Assembly: GCA_023418915.1 (NCBI GenBank)
Contig: JAEZYU010000058.1
Span: 1 to 48,088, forward strand
Length of the DNA stretch: 48,088 nucleotides
Reading direction: 5' to 3'
Source of the DNA: Bacillota bacterium
Lineage (GTDB): Bacteria; Bacillota; Clostridia; Acetivibrionales; DTU013
Shown here: in pieces, positions 35,827 through 45,022 of the stretch
Layout: every line of letters starts with the position of its first letter
Numbering within the stretch: the first letter of the stretch is position 1
Notes under the pieces: generated by a model
The model's database searches: none
Seen by the model: only the letters and a program-made list of their open reading frames with translations
What the model was told of the DNA's origin: nothing
Position numbers and translations under genes: made by a program

Positions 35827-36867
35827 ATGAAAATTGTTAATGTAGGTGATGTTTTATTGACGCCTGATATGATGAGAGCTGCTATATGCGGTTTTTCACG
35901 ATACACGAATTCAAAATTCTTCTTTTTTGGTCCATCGAACCGAGCCGAAATGCGATCATATATAAAATTGATGGAAACCGAAGGTCCTAACTGCTTTCCT
36001 GTTCCGGAGGAAATATTGAAGGAAGTTGAAGATGCAGATGTTTTGCAGCTGCATATGATGCCGGTCCCCAGAGAACTTATCAGACGTGCCGGCAAGTTGA
36101 AAATTATAGCATCAAACCGAGGAGGCAGCGAGAACATAGACCTGACAGCTGCTGCTGAGAAAGGTATACCTGTGATCTGTAATCCGGCTCATAACGCAAA
36201 TGCAGTAGCGGAGATGACAGTCGGGTTAATACTGGCTGAAACCCGTAATATAGGCCGGTGCCATTCCAGCATGTCCACTGACGGCAAATGGCTTGAAAAA
36301 ACGCCAAACTTCGGACAAATACACGAGCTTAAGAACAGGACTGCAGGACTAATTGGCTTTGGCACAATAGCCAGAATAGTAGTAGGTTTGCTGAAAGCCT
36401 TCAAGATGCATGTGCTTGTATATGATCCGTATGTGGATCGCTGTGATATAGAAAAATATGGCGCAAAACAAACAGATCTGAATACACTGCTTGAACAGTC
36501 GGATATCGTGTCCATGCATGCGAGGGTTTCTGATTCAACAAAAGGGATGCTCGGCATTGAACAGTTCAAAAAAATGAAAAAAACGGCAGTATTCATTAAT
36601 ACAGCAAGACCCGCATTAGTCGATATGGATGCACTTTACACCGCACTGAAGGAAAGGCTGATAATGGGAGCTGCTATCGATGTGTTTCCGACCGAACCCA
36701 TGGACCCATCCGATCCCCTGCTGAAGCTGGATAATCTGACAATGACCTGCCATAAGGGCGGAGACACAGTGGAATCCTATGCTGACAGTCCGGCAATGGT
36801 GCTTGATGAAGCAGAAAGGTATTTCAACGGCGAAACGCCAAGGTTTCTAGTGAATTCATTATTGTAA
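35827..36867 (+). CDS. D-2-hydroxyacid dehydrogenase family protein
   Basis: The 346-residue enzyme is of the phosphoglycerate dehydrogenase superfamily. The NAD-binding loop GFGTIA is at 177-182 and YDPYVD at 199-204. Catalytic Arg261 (NTARPALV), Glu290 (FPTEP) and His309 (TCHKGGD) are all present. It would reduce a 2-keto acid or oxidise a 2-hydroxy acid; the substrate is unknown and may be a product of the sugar-acid pathway encoded downstream. AGGAGG precedes the ATG by nine bases. First gene of a four-gene operon. Confidence 0.85.
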   Translation: MKIVNVGDVLLTPDMMRAAICGFSRYTNSKFFFFGPSNRAEMRSYIKLMETEGPNCFPVPEEILKEVEDADVLQLHMMPVPRELIRRAGKLKIIASNRGGSENIDLTAAAEKGIPVICNPAHNANAVAEMTVGLILAETRNIGRCHSSMSTDGKWLEKTPNFGQIHELKNRTAGLIGFGTIARIVVGLLKAFKMHVLVYDPYVDRCDIEKYGAKQTDLNTLLEQSDIVSMHARVSDSTKGMLGIEQFKKMKKTAVFINTARPALVDMDALYTALKERLIMGAAIDVFPTEPMDPSDPLLKLDNLTMTCHKGGDTVESYADSPAMVLDEAERYFNGETPRFLVNSLL

Positions 36868-36936
36868 CTCAGCTATTCATGTATTTGTCGTTTTCAAACT
36901 TAAATTATTATAAATACAAAAAGAGAGGTAAAAGCA

Positions 36937-37971
36937 GTGGCCAATAAAACTCTAAAGGATCTAGTCAGTATGTCAAACATAACAGGCAGCAGAGTAGACT
37001 ATGTGCAGGCAGGCGGAGGTAATACCTCTGCTAAGCTTGAAGATGGATACATGGCAATCAAGGCCTCCGGCTATTTGCTCAAAGAAATGACCGAAGATAC
37101 AGGCTTTGTTGTTGTCAATTCGGATGAATTAACAAAATATCATACAGCTGCAAACGACAGTTCAAAGGATCTGAACAAAGAGGCTATGAACATTGCAATG
37201 GCTTCAATAAAGCAGATAAACGGCGAAAAAGCTGCCCGCCCGTCAGTCGAAGCAGGCTTCCACTCAGTTCTCGGTAAATTTGTTCTGCATCTGCACCCGG
37301 TCTATACGAATGTTCTGATGTGCTCAAAGGGCGGCGTGGATATAGCTCTTAACATCGCAAAAAAAGCCGGGCTTGCAGCTGTCGCCGTAGAGTATGCGAT
37401 GCCCGGATATGATCTGGTGAAACTCATTATTGAAGCAGTAAAGGATTATAAAAAAGCGAACTCTGCAATACCTAACGTGATATTCCTGAAAAATCACGGA
37501 GTCATCACTCATGCGGATACAGCCAGGAAGGCGATCGTACTTATGGACATACTAAACGACGCAATAAGAGTCACTCTGCGCCTTCCAGGCTTTCCAACCT
37601 GCTCGGTCGAAAGGAGAGGAAATGGATATGTCAGTACAAACAAATGGCTGAAGGAAATTCTGTACACCAGCAATATCGCTGAACAAATGATCAACTGCCC
37701 GGTATACCCGGACCAGCTTGTCTATACTGCAAATGAGCTCACCATCGGATCTGGCTGCAGCAAAATAGTATTGGATGGCGGCGATATCATATACAACAGC
37801 GGTAAAAAAGAAGCAGTCGCTCTTGAAGAAACAATGACTGCCCTCGCCTATCTGTATTATTGTATCCGGTCAATAGGTCTGGAGTTGGAACTGCTAAGCA
37901 GCAAAGACTGTTCGGCAGTACTGGGCTGGGATAGTGAAAAATACCGCAAAAGCCTGATGTCGCAAAAATAG
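36937..37971 (+). CDS. class II aldolase/adducin family protein
   Basis: The 344-residue protein has a FucA-like aldolase fold extended relative to the usual 210-230 residues. The phosphate-site motif GGGNTSAK is at 26-33. The catalytic Glu105 (SVEAGFH), metal ligands His118 and His120 (LHLHP) and His187 (KNHG) are conserved, so it should cleave a sugar-1-phosphate or related acid. It resembles the N-terminal aldolase half of bifunctional aldolase/dehydrogenase proteins, here without the dehydrogenase. The start is GTG at 36937 with AGAGAGG upstream. Second gene of the operon, 69 bases after the dehydrogenase. Confidence 0.85.
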   Translation: MANKTLKDLVSMSNITGSRVDYVQAGGGNTSAKLEDGYMAIKASGYLLKEMTEDTGFVVVNSDELTKYHTAANDSSKDLNKEAMNIAMASIKQINGEKAARPSVEAGFHSVLGKFVLHLHPVYTNVLMCSKGGVDIALNIAKKAGLAAVAVEYAMPGYDLVKLIIEAVKDYKKANSAIPNVIFLKNHGVITHADTARKAIVLMDILNDAIRVTLRLPGFPTCSVERRGNGYVSTNKWLKEILYTSNIAEQMINCPVYPDQLVYTANELTIGSGCSKIVLDGGDIIYNSGKKEAVALEETMTALAYLYYCIRSIGLELELLSSKDCSAVLGWDSEKYRKSLMSQK

Positions 37972-37989
37972 AGCTGACAAAGGAGACGA

Positions 37990-39456
37990 ATGGTAATGCT
38001 TTTTATGGGGATAGATATAGGGACGCAGGGAGTCCGCACGATCGTTTCAGATGAAGGCGGGAATATCGCCGCCGGAGCTTCGGTTCCCTTTGAAATACTG
38101 AACATAGCAGAAATGCCTGGTTATTACGAACAGAGTCCTGATACATGGTGGAAATCAGCCTCCGAAGCAATAACCCGGACGGTCTTTCAATTAAAATCCA
38201 AAGGCCACGTTCCTTCTGATATTCGTTCCGTTGCCATAGACGGCACATCGGGTACGATTTTGCCGATCGATGCAAACAACAGACCTCTGTATTCAGGTAT
38301 AATGTACAATGATATGCGGTCGGAAAATGAAACCCGGGCTGTGCAAGAATTGGGCTCCGCCCATGAGAATAAAATGGGACTGCGTTTCAATGCATCATTT
38401 TCGCTGCCCAAGTTTTTGTGGATTAGAAGAAATAAACCAGAAATCTTTGAAAAGGCAAAGCTGATAATACATCAGTCTGATTATATTACAGGAATGTTAT
38501 GCGGAGAATTCGGATATTCGGATTACTCCAACTCACTAAAAACCGGATATGATCTTATTGATAACTGCTGGCCTGAATTTATTGACGGATTGGGGCTCGA
38601 TCGGTCAAAGCTTCCGGCCATAACAGCACCGGGTGAAATAATCGGGAAGATATCCGAATATGCTTCTGAGAGACTTGGTTTGTCAACCTCAACATACGTG
38701 ACAGCAGGAGCGACAGACGGGTATTCGTCCGCCCTGTCAGCAGGAGCAGTCCGCACGGGAGACTGGGCAACTATTTTAGGCACAACAATGGTCCTCAAAG
38801 GCGTATCTGAAAGTATTGTCATAGATCCGAACGGCAGCAGCTACTGCCACAAGCTCCCTACAGACAAATGGATGATAGGCGGTGCTTCTAATATCGGAGG
38901 TCGATGTCTGAACAACCGTTTTGAAAAAGACGAGTTTGCCAGGTATGATAAAAGCGTAGATCAGCTTTCTCCTACAGGAGTATTGATTTACCCGCTTACA
39001 GGAACCGGAGAGCGCTATCCTTTTGTGGATCGCTCAGCCAGTGAATTCATAATAGGCGATATATCTGACAAAAGGATCCTATTTACAGCACTGATGGAGG
39101 GAGTCGGGTATACAGAAAGACTGGCATATGATCTTAATGAAAGGATGGGCTGCAGCATAGGAAGTGAAATCTGCTCTTCAGGCGGCGCATGCAGATCCGA
39201 TGAGTGGCTGCGTATTCGCGCCAGTATATTAGGGCGATCTATAAAGGTTCCTGTGGTGGTTGATGCAACAATGGGAAGCGCAATGCTTGCAGCCTCAAAA
39301 ACATATTTTAAAAATCTGGAGGAGGCCTCACAAAGTATGATCGCCTTCTCAAAGACAGTAGAACCTGTGACAGAAAATGTTGATAAGTATAATGAACTCT
39401 ATCTGACTTTCTTTGAACAGTGTAAACAGCGTTTTGATATAGGAGTGACCACATGA
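37990..39456 (+). CDS. FGGY-family carbohydrate kinase
   Basis: The 488-residue kinase phosphorylates a sugar or polyol. The N-terminal phosphate loop MGIDIGTQGVRT is near residue 6, DGTSGTILPID near 86 and the catalytic Asp in AGATDGYSSA near 240; GGACRSDEW near 390 belongs to the adenosine site. It resembles xylulokinase-like proteins of unknown substrate. AAGGAG precedes both ATG 37990 and ATG 37996, and either could be the start. The next gene overlaps its stop by four bases, showing translational coupling. Confidence 0.88.
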   Translation: MVMLFMGIDIGTQGVRTIVSDEGGNIAAGASVPFEILNIAEMPGYYEQSPDTWWKSASEAITRTVFQLKSKGHVPSDIRSVAIDGTSGTILPIDANNRPLYSGIMYNDMRSENETRAVQELGSAHENKMGLRFNASFSLPKFLWIRRNKPEIFEKAKLIIHQSDYITGMLCGEFGYSDYSNSLKTGYDLIDNCWPEFIDGLGLDRSKLPAITAPGEIIGKISEYASERLGLSTSTYVTAGATDGYSSALSAGAVRTGDWATILGTTMVLKGVSESIVIDPNGSSYCHKLPTDKWMIGGASNIGGRCLNNRFEKDEFARYDKSVDQLSPTGVLIYPLTGTGERYPFVDRSASEFIIGDISDKRILFTALMEGVGYTERLAYDLNERMGCSIGSEICSSGGACRSDEWLRIRASILGRSIKVPVVVDATMGSAMLAASKTYFKNLEEASQSMIAFSKTVEPVTENVDKYNELYLTFFEQCKQRFDIGVTT

Positions 39457-40811
39457 GCATATATAAGGAATGTGATATAAGAGGTATTTATCCGAAAGAA
39501 TTGAATGAAAAAAATGCATATGAAATCGGCAGGGCTGTAGGAACAATGATGTCTGCCAAAACACTAGCAGTCGGCGGTGACGTCAGACTCTCGACCCAAA
39601 TGCTTAAGGATAACCTGATAAAAGGTTTGAGAGACAGCGGCACAAATGTTATCGATATAGGTATGGTCCCAACCCCTGTATTCTATTTTTCGCTAAAGCA
39701 TCTCCGGGTTGACGGTGGCATCACAGTCACTGCCTCACATAACCCGGCAAACTATAACGGCTTTAAGCTTATGTTCGGGGATTCACCTGTTACACCGGCT
39801 GTAATCAAGCATATCGAAAGTATTATTAGCACAGGTTCGTACTCATTAGGCAGCGGGAGTATGGAAAGCACAGACGTGAATGGTGCCTATATCGATTTTA
39901 CGACAAAATCCCATCCGGGAGGTACGCTTAAGGTAGTGCTCGACTGCTGCAACGGCGCTGCCGGCAATCTGGCGCCTCTAATATTCCGCGTACTCGGTTA
40001 TAATGTGATCCCCCTCTATTGTGAGCTTGACGGAGCTTTTCCAAACCGTGATCCAAATCCGGCTGTTTATAAAAACCTGAAGGACCTAAAGGATAAGGTC
40101 ATCGAAACCGGCGCTGATTTCGGTGCTGCATTTGACGGTGACGGGGACCGTATTGTTTTTGTCGATGACAAAGGACAGGTACTCAACAGTGAGAGCACTC
40201 TCGTCATACTGATAAAGCATTATTTCAGCCAATTATCCGATGTTGCTTTCAACTCCGACAACAGCATAACCAAATCCGTAGTTTATGATATTAAGTCATC
40301 TTCTATCGTGAAAAATTCTGTCTCAGAGCTTGGCGGAAAGCCTATACCAGAAAGAAGCGGCCACGCTTTCATAAAAAGGACATTCCTTGAAAACCGGTCT
40401 GTTTTGGCTGGTGAAATAAGCGGTCATTTCTTCTTCAGCGAGCTGGGGTATGATGACGGAATTTATGCTGCACTCAAAATGGCTGAGATCCTTGGCGATG
40501 GTAAAAAACTGTCGGATATTCACTCATCAATACCAGCCACAGTGATCACTCCCGATATTCGCGTGTATTGTAAATATGAAGAACGTGACATGTGGCTGGA
40601 TAGTGTGCGTGAAGCAGGCAAAGGATATGATATTACTCTTATGGACGGTATTCGTGTTGACTTCCCATACGGTTGGATCCTTATACGCAAATCTGTTACT
40701 GAGGAAGGTATCACCATTCGTATCGAAGCGGAGGATGATGATCATATGCGTATGATCAAGAAGTGGATAACCGAAGTGCTGCCGGAGACAAAACCCGCAG
40801 TTGCAAAATAA
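39453..40811 (+). CDS. phosphoglucomutase/phosphomannomutase family protein
   Basis: The 452-residue alpha-D-phosphohexomutase has the four usual motifs: phosphoserine Ser95 in TASHNP, the Mg loop DGDGDRIV near 230, the sugar-binding GEISGHFFF near 325 and a C-terminal phosphate-binding region. It interconverts sugar-1- and sugar-6-phosphates (or pentose equivalents). Start ATG 39453 overlaps the kinase stop (ATGA), so the two are coupled. In this operon it may process the phosphorylated substrate of the kinase rather than serve glycogen or cell-wall synthesis. It ends one base from the convergent GNAT gene. Confidence 0.9.
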   Translation: MSIYKECDIRGIYPKELNEKNAYEIGRAVGTMMSAKTLAVGGDVRLSTQMLKDNLIKGLRDSGTNVIDIGMVPTPVFYFSLKHLRVDGGITVTASHNPANYNGFKLMFGDSPVTPAVIKHIESIISTGSYSLGSGSMESTDVNGAYIDFTTKSHPGGTLKVVLDCCNGAAGNLAPLIFRVLGYNVIPLYCELDGAFPNRDPNPAVYKNLKDLKDKVIETGADFGAAFDGDGDRIVFVDDKGQVLNSESTLVILIKHYFSQLSDVAFNSDNSITKSVVYDIKSSSIVKNSVSELGGKPIPERSGHAFIKRTFLENRSVLAGEISGHFFFSELGYDDGIYAALKMAEILGDGKKLSDIHSSIPATVITPDIRVYCKYEERDMWLDSVREAGKGYDITLMDGIRVDFPYGWILIRKSVTEEGITIRIEAEDDDHMRMIKKWITEVLPETKPAVAK

Positions 40812-40812
40812 A

Positions 40813-41373
40813 TCAAACAGTCTTTCCAAAATACAGTGTATCGACACCCAATCCTCGGTCATTGGCCAGCTTTGCAAGCATCCTGAAGCCTTTTTTCATT
40901 AGCGTTTTGATCTGTGCGTTGTTTTGCGACCAGGTGCGTGTCGATATCCTGCTGCAGCTCACACTTTCGGGCAGACCACTTTCCATTTGCTCATACATCT
41001 TTGTCAATATACCCTGCTTTCGAAATTCTTTTCTCACACATACAGTAGTAATATAATTAGATGCTCCAAATTTTGATAAAGCGTCACATATATAGTCTGT
41101 CTTAAAAGTCAAAAACCCAACGACTCTGTCATCCCTTTTGGCAATTATGAATTGCTGTTTCCGAAGCTCCTCAAAATATACGTATGGCTTGTTATCAATA
41201 TGGTCGTCAAGCACATCTGATCCCTGTTGAAGCTCAGTCTGAGAAGAGCTGTTCCTGCTTGATAATGGCGGAATGAACTCATTATTGCATTCACATAGTA
41301 TCTCCCATATGCCGTCCCATTCGCCCTGACTCAGTTCATTTCCTGTAAATCTGATATCAATAGTATCTGTCAT
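40813..41373 (-). CDS. GNAT family N-acetyltransferase
   Basis: The 186-residue protein has a GNAT fold: RDDRVVGFLTF (beta 2-3, about 78-90) and the acetyl-CoA motif A VCVRKEFRKQGILTKMYE (about 110-127). An N-terminal extension with PPLSSRNSSSQT is seen in a subgroup of uncharacterised acetyltransferases. The acceptor is unknown. AAGGAAG precedes the ATG. It lies 179 bases downstream of the KAP-methyltransferase gene on the same strand and could be co-transcribed with it. Confidence 0.8.
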   Translation of the reverse strand: MTDTIDIRFTGNELSQGEWDGIWEILCECNNEFIPPLSSRNSSSQTELQQGSDVLDDHIDNKPYVYFEELRKQQFIIAKRDDRVVGFLTFKTDYICDALSKFGASNYITTVCVRKEFRKQGILTKMYEQMESGLPESVSCSRISTRTWSQNNAQIKTLMKKGFRMLAKLANDRGLGVDTLYFGKTV

Positions 41374-41552
41374 ATGCCGCTTCCTTTCAATTTGTCAAAA
41401 CTCTTCAAAATCCACCGCCTGGCATTTTCCATCCCAAATAAATGAAAATCCACACAGAGGTAGTAACATTTTTAGTGCTTAGTTATTATGCTCCCCTACA
41501 TTTTCATTGTTGCTTCAACTGTAGAGCTCCCTTAAAACGCTTGCCCACCGCA

Positions 41553-43658
41553 TCATTTATCAGCAAATATATACAGCCTGTGAGTAGATGTATCGACTGT
41601 TTCGGTGGAGCACAGCCTATAGTACTCTTCAACAAGGGATTTATATTCGTCTTCATCTTTAAGCATCGGTTTATAGAATACCAGGCTTGCCTTCTCAAAA
41701 TTTTCTATCAGATGATCGAGCTCGCTTCCATCAGTCTCGATACTTCTGACGTCTATGTTCTTAAAACCGATATCAGCGAGAAGCTTTTCCATCTCATTCT
41801 TTGTAGGATAGAAAACAGGAAATGTCCAGTTCTTGAAATACTTCCCATAGCCCAGATTTGTATATGCCTGTCGAACAATACCATGCAGACCGCTGTATGA
41901 CCCGCTTCCGCCCTGGTGTACAGCCAGCCTGCCGCCCCATTTTAAAGCATTGTACATAAGAGTATACATTTTCCTGCTGCTTGTTATCCAGTGGAGAGTT
42001 GCATTACTGAAAACAAGGTCGTATTTATCATTTTCCATCAATTCCAGCGCATCCATTACAAAATAGTTGATTTTGCCCGAAAGCCCCATATCACTGCAGT
42101 TTTTACGAGCAACCTCGATCTGTGTCCGTGATATGTCAAATGCGTCGATCTTCATGGAAGGATCTCTTCTTAGCAGTTCAAATGTTGTCTTCCCATTGCC
42201 ACAGCCTACATCAAGAACATATATGTATTTGCCCGGTTCGATTTCCTCAATCAGCCGGTTTCCCTGCTTGAATTGTGTCTGCGAAGACCTGTCATAGTCC
42301 TGTCCGTTATAAAGGAACGGCAGCATACTTCCTGAACTGACGTCGGTCATGCTTATGACACCGAATATGCTGCTAAGATACTCATTGGAGCCTTCACAGC
42401 TTTGCATCAGCTTCTGGAAGATTTCAAGCAGATGCTGTATTTTACTGTAGTTCATCTTCAGCAGAGGATCATTGACTGTAAGCAAATAGACGACCTCTTT
42501 CCACTCGCTGTCAATATCGAGGCCATTTCTTATGTATTCGCTTATTTCTTTATCATTTACATTGATGAGTATATTCTTTTTCCATGAGGTAAAGTCCTCA
42601 TTGGTCTGCATAAGCTGATAAACTGACGGATACGCCAGCTGCATGGCAACCAGCAGCAGCTCCAGCAGTTGATAATATGCAGAACTGTTGTCGATCCGCT
42701 CCCTGTCCATGATTGTCGTAAGATGAAGCATATTCAGAAGCCGCTTTATCGTTCTAGGATTGTTGTTGGTGGTCAGCCTTATAATATTCAAAATATCGCT
42801 TCTATGTACACGATAGTCGTATTCGGTATTCATGAACCGCATTTCCTTCAGTCTCTGGAAAACCATATCAGATATATCATATTTCGTAGTCGGCATGACA
42901 AACGGCAGTTGGATCAGCTTATCAAAATATGCCCTGCAAATATCCCTGCTGGTACCCTTTACAGTTCCATATTTTTGTTCGACACCGCTGGCAACGACAT
43001 CATAATCGATAGCAATTACGAATATGCAATGCCTTATGTCAAATAGTATCTTCAATGCTTCCAGTATTGTGACTGCAAGTTTAGGGTGTATCCTGTCAAG
43101 ATCATCCACAAATATGATGAAAGCCTCGTTTGCACTGCCCGATTCATCTGCGATTTTGGTGATAAATTTTTCAAATCTTCCTCTGATGTCCCTGATATTC
43201 ACTGATATGTCATCGCCAAACAATTCATCTATCAGCTCATCGCCCGATTGCGATCCAAGACCGGTAATGCTGAGGACAGCCTTTGAAAACCTCCTTGTGA
43301 AGTTTTTGAAGTCTCTGATCAATTCCTCTTTTGTTTTGCTGCATCTGATATTTTCAAATTTAGCTTCGATCTCACTGATAATAATGGCTACAAGCTTATT
43401 GACCACAACATCGTAACTGTCTTCAAGAAAAAAGTCCCAGGTGTTTATCCATATACTGCTGTATTTGCCTGAACTGTCACAAAGCTCACCCTCTATCATA
43501 TTCATAAAGGATGTCTTACCGCTGCCCCATTCACCCTGGATCGATATGGTGACAGGCTTGTCACTGCTTCTTATAAATTCACATAAACCGGAAACATAAG
43601 GTGCCAGTTTGAACTGGTCTTCGCAAAGCGTTTTGATCGGTATATCTCTTTTTTCCAT
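41553..43658 (-). CDS. KAP P-loop NTPase fused to a class I SAM-dependent methyltransferase
   Basis: The 701-residue protein has an N-terminal KAP NTPase (about 1-440): Walker A GEWGSGKTS (42-50), Walker B IIFVDDLDR (181-189) and the family-typical NNPRTIKRLLN (299-309). The membrane helices that many KAP proteins insert between these motifs are missing, so it should be soluble. From about 450 a complete methyltransferase follows: SAM motif VLDVGCGNGK (481-490), FDIS after beta 2 (507-510), VMDALEL (534-540) and SNATLHWI (551-558), similar to trans-aconitate or BioC-type enzymes. KAP proteins are known from defence and membrane contexts. The single unbroken frame and good ribosome binding site (AAGGAAAG) argue against an artefact. 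Target unknown. Confidence 0.88.
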   Translation of the reverse strand: MEKRDIPIKTLCEDQFKLAPYVSGLCEFIRSSDKPVTISIQGEWGSGKTSFMNMIEGELCDSSGKYSSIWINTWDFFLEDSYDVVVNKLVAIIISEIEAKFENIRCSKTKEELIRDFKNFTRRFSKAVLSITGLGSQSGDELIDELFGDDISVNIRDIRGRFEKFITKIADESGSANEAFIIFVDDLDRIHPKLAVTILEALKILFDIRHCIFVIAIDYDVVASGVEQKYGTVKGTSRDICRAYFDKLIQLPFVMPTTKYDISDMVFQRLKEMRFMNTEYDYRVHRSDILNIIRLTTNNNPRTIKRLLNMLHLTTIMDRERIDNSSAYYQLLELLLVAMQLAYPSVYQLMQTNEDFTSWKKNILINVNDKEISEYIRNGLDIDSEWKEVVYLLTVNDPLLKMNYSKIQHLLEIFQKLMQSCEGSNEYLSSIFGVISMTDVSSGSMLPFLYNGQDYDRSSQTQFKQGNRLIEEIEPGKYIYVLDVGCGNGKTTFELLRRDPSMKIDAFDISRTQIEVARKNCSDMGLSGKINYFVMDALELMENDKYDLVFSNATLHWITSSRKMYTLMYNALKWGGRLAVHQGGSGSYSGLHGIVRQAYTNLGYGKYFKNWTFPVFYPTKNEMEKLLADIGFKNIDVRSIETDGSELDHLIENFEKASLVFYKPMLKDEDEYKSLVEEYYRLCSTETVDTSTHRLYIFADK

Positions 43659-43707
43659 GGCTTTCCTTCCAACGTGATGATTTTTCTGCTGAACAGAGTG
43701 TGATTCA

Positions 43708-43737
43708 ATTGTACTATAGATTTTTATCAGGATGCAA
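43708..43737 (-). promoter_or_regulatory. promoter of the KAP-methyltransferase gene
   Basis: On the minus strand TTGCAT (43737-43732), 18 bases and TACAAT (43713-43708), about 50 bases before the ATG at 43658. Confidence 0.55.
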
Positions 43738-43942
43738 TATTCTCTCCTACGTCATTCTGCATGAAATCCAAAGTTTTCTTTTTCTTTACCGCCGCCGCTT
43801 GCATTGTGATGCTGATTTAGCTATAGTTATCTAGTAGTGCACCACCGGTGTCCCAACTGCAGCAGGGCTGTCGGAAACTGATGTAGGCCATATATGTGAC
43901 TTTTTTACAACAAATTGCAAATAATCACTCGAGGAACAATTT

Positions 43943-44905
43943 ATGACAATAATGCTAACGATTTTTACTAATAACATACTTCCTATATTTCTGCTGGTAG
44001 GTCTTGGCTTCATACTGGCAAAAAAATTTTCTCTGAATATAAATACACTCACAAAAATAAATTTGTATACTCTGGTCCCGGTATTCACGTTTGTCTATCT
44101 GTACACTACGGACATACCGATGGATATGCTGAAAGTACTGGTGTCTGCCGTTATCCTGATGGCTGTCAACTTTGCAGTAGCATATACTGTTTCTGGAGTA
44201 ATGAAGTATGGACAAGGTAAGAAATACGCTTTCATCAATTCTGTTATCTTCTATAACAGCGGAAATATTGGTATACCACTGGTAACACTGGTATTTAGCA
44301 GTGCACCTTATATTATTGACGGAAAGACACCTTATCTTGATCTGGCTCTGACATCGCAGATTATGATCCTTGTAGTTCAGAATATCACAACCAATTCGCT
44401 TGGCTTTTTTAATGCAGGGCGGGCGAAAATGAACTGGCGGGATTCGATAAAAAAAATTCTGAAGGTACCGACCATATATATCGTTCCTTCCGCCTTCCTT
44501 CTGAAGCTGATCCCGTATGATATGACACAGCTTCCGATATGGCCGGCACTGAATTATTTGAGAAATGCCCTGGTCGCAGTGGCGCTTCTGACATTAGGTG
44601 TGCAGATATCACGTACAAAGCTTAATTCAATAAAGCCCGCTGCCTGGTTATCCGTATTTCTGCGTCTTGTCGGAGGGCCGGCAATAATGCTTGTGATAAT
44701 CCGCCTGCTGTCACTTGATGGAATTATTGCACAGGCCGTTATGATCTCCTCAGCGGTTCCGACAGCAGTCAATTCTGCACTTATTGCAGTGGAATACGAC
44801 AATCATCCCGACCTTGCTTCACAAGCAGTACTGATATCCACATTGCTTTGCACAATTACACTGTCGGCAGTCATATATGCTGCTCGTGTATTGTTCCCCG
44901 TATAA
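43943..44905 (+). CDS. AEC (auxin efflux carrier) family transporter
   Basis: The 320-residue protein has about ten hydrophobic helices in two inverted halves. Typical features are ILPIFLLVGLGFILAKKF at the start, FYNSGNIGIPL near 110 and the second-half AVALLTLGVQIS near 210. Bacterial members carry organic acids such as malate or amino-acid-derived compounds; the substrate here is unknown. GAGGAAC lies five bases before the ATG. It diverges from the KAP-methyltransferase gene, without obvious functional link. Confidence 0.88.
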   Translation: MTIMLTIFTNNILPIFLLVGLGFILAKKFSLNINTLTKINLYTLVPVFTFVYLYTTDIPMDMLKVLVSAVILMAVNFAVAYTVSGVMKYGQGKKYAFINSVIFYNSGNIGIPLVTLVFSSAPYIIDGKTPYLDLALTSQIMILVVQNITTNSLGFFNAGRAKMNWRDSIKKILKVPTIYIVPSAFLLKLIPYDMTQLPIWPALNYLRNALVAVALLTLGVQISRTKLNSIKPAAWLSVFLRLVGGPAIMLVIIRLLSLDGIIAQAVMISSAVPTAVNSALIAVEYDNHPDLASQAVLISTLLCTITLSAVIYAARVLFPV

Positions 44906-45022
44906 TACCTAGCAGAACCGTATCAGGTACAGCCTTAACGGGTATACTGTCCACCGGAAAGTGGAATATATTACGATATAATGCTATAATAAAAAAAACT
45001 TGATACATGAAAGAAGATATTA

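Noticed and set aside
40813..43658. Shared SSQT..Q.G motif in the GNAT protein and the KAP-methyltransferase linker
   Set aside because: Both families carry such a stretch independently (PPLSSR-SSTQ in some GNATs, nSSxQ before motif I in Tam-like methyltransferases), so a common origin is not supported.
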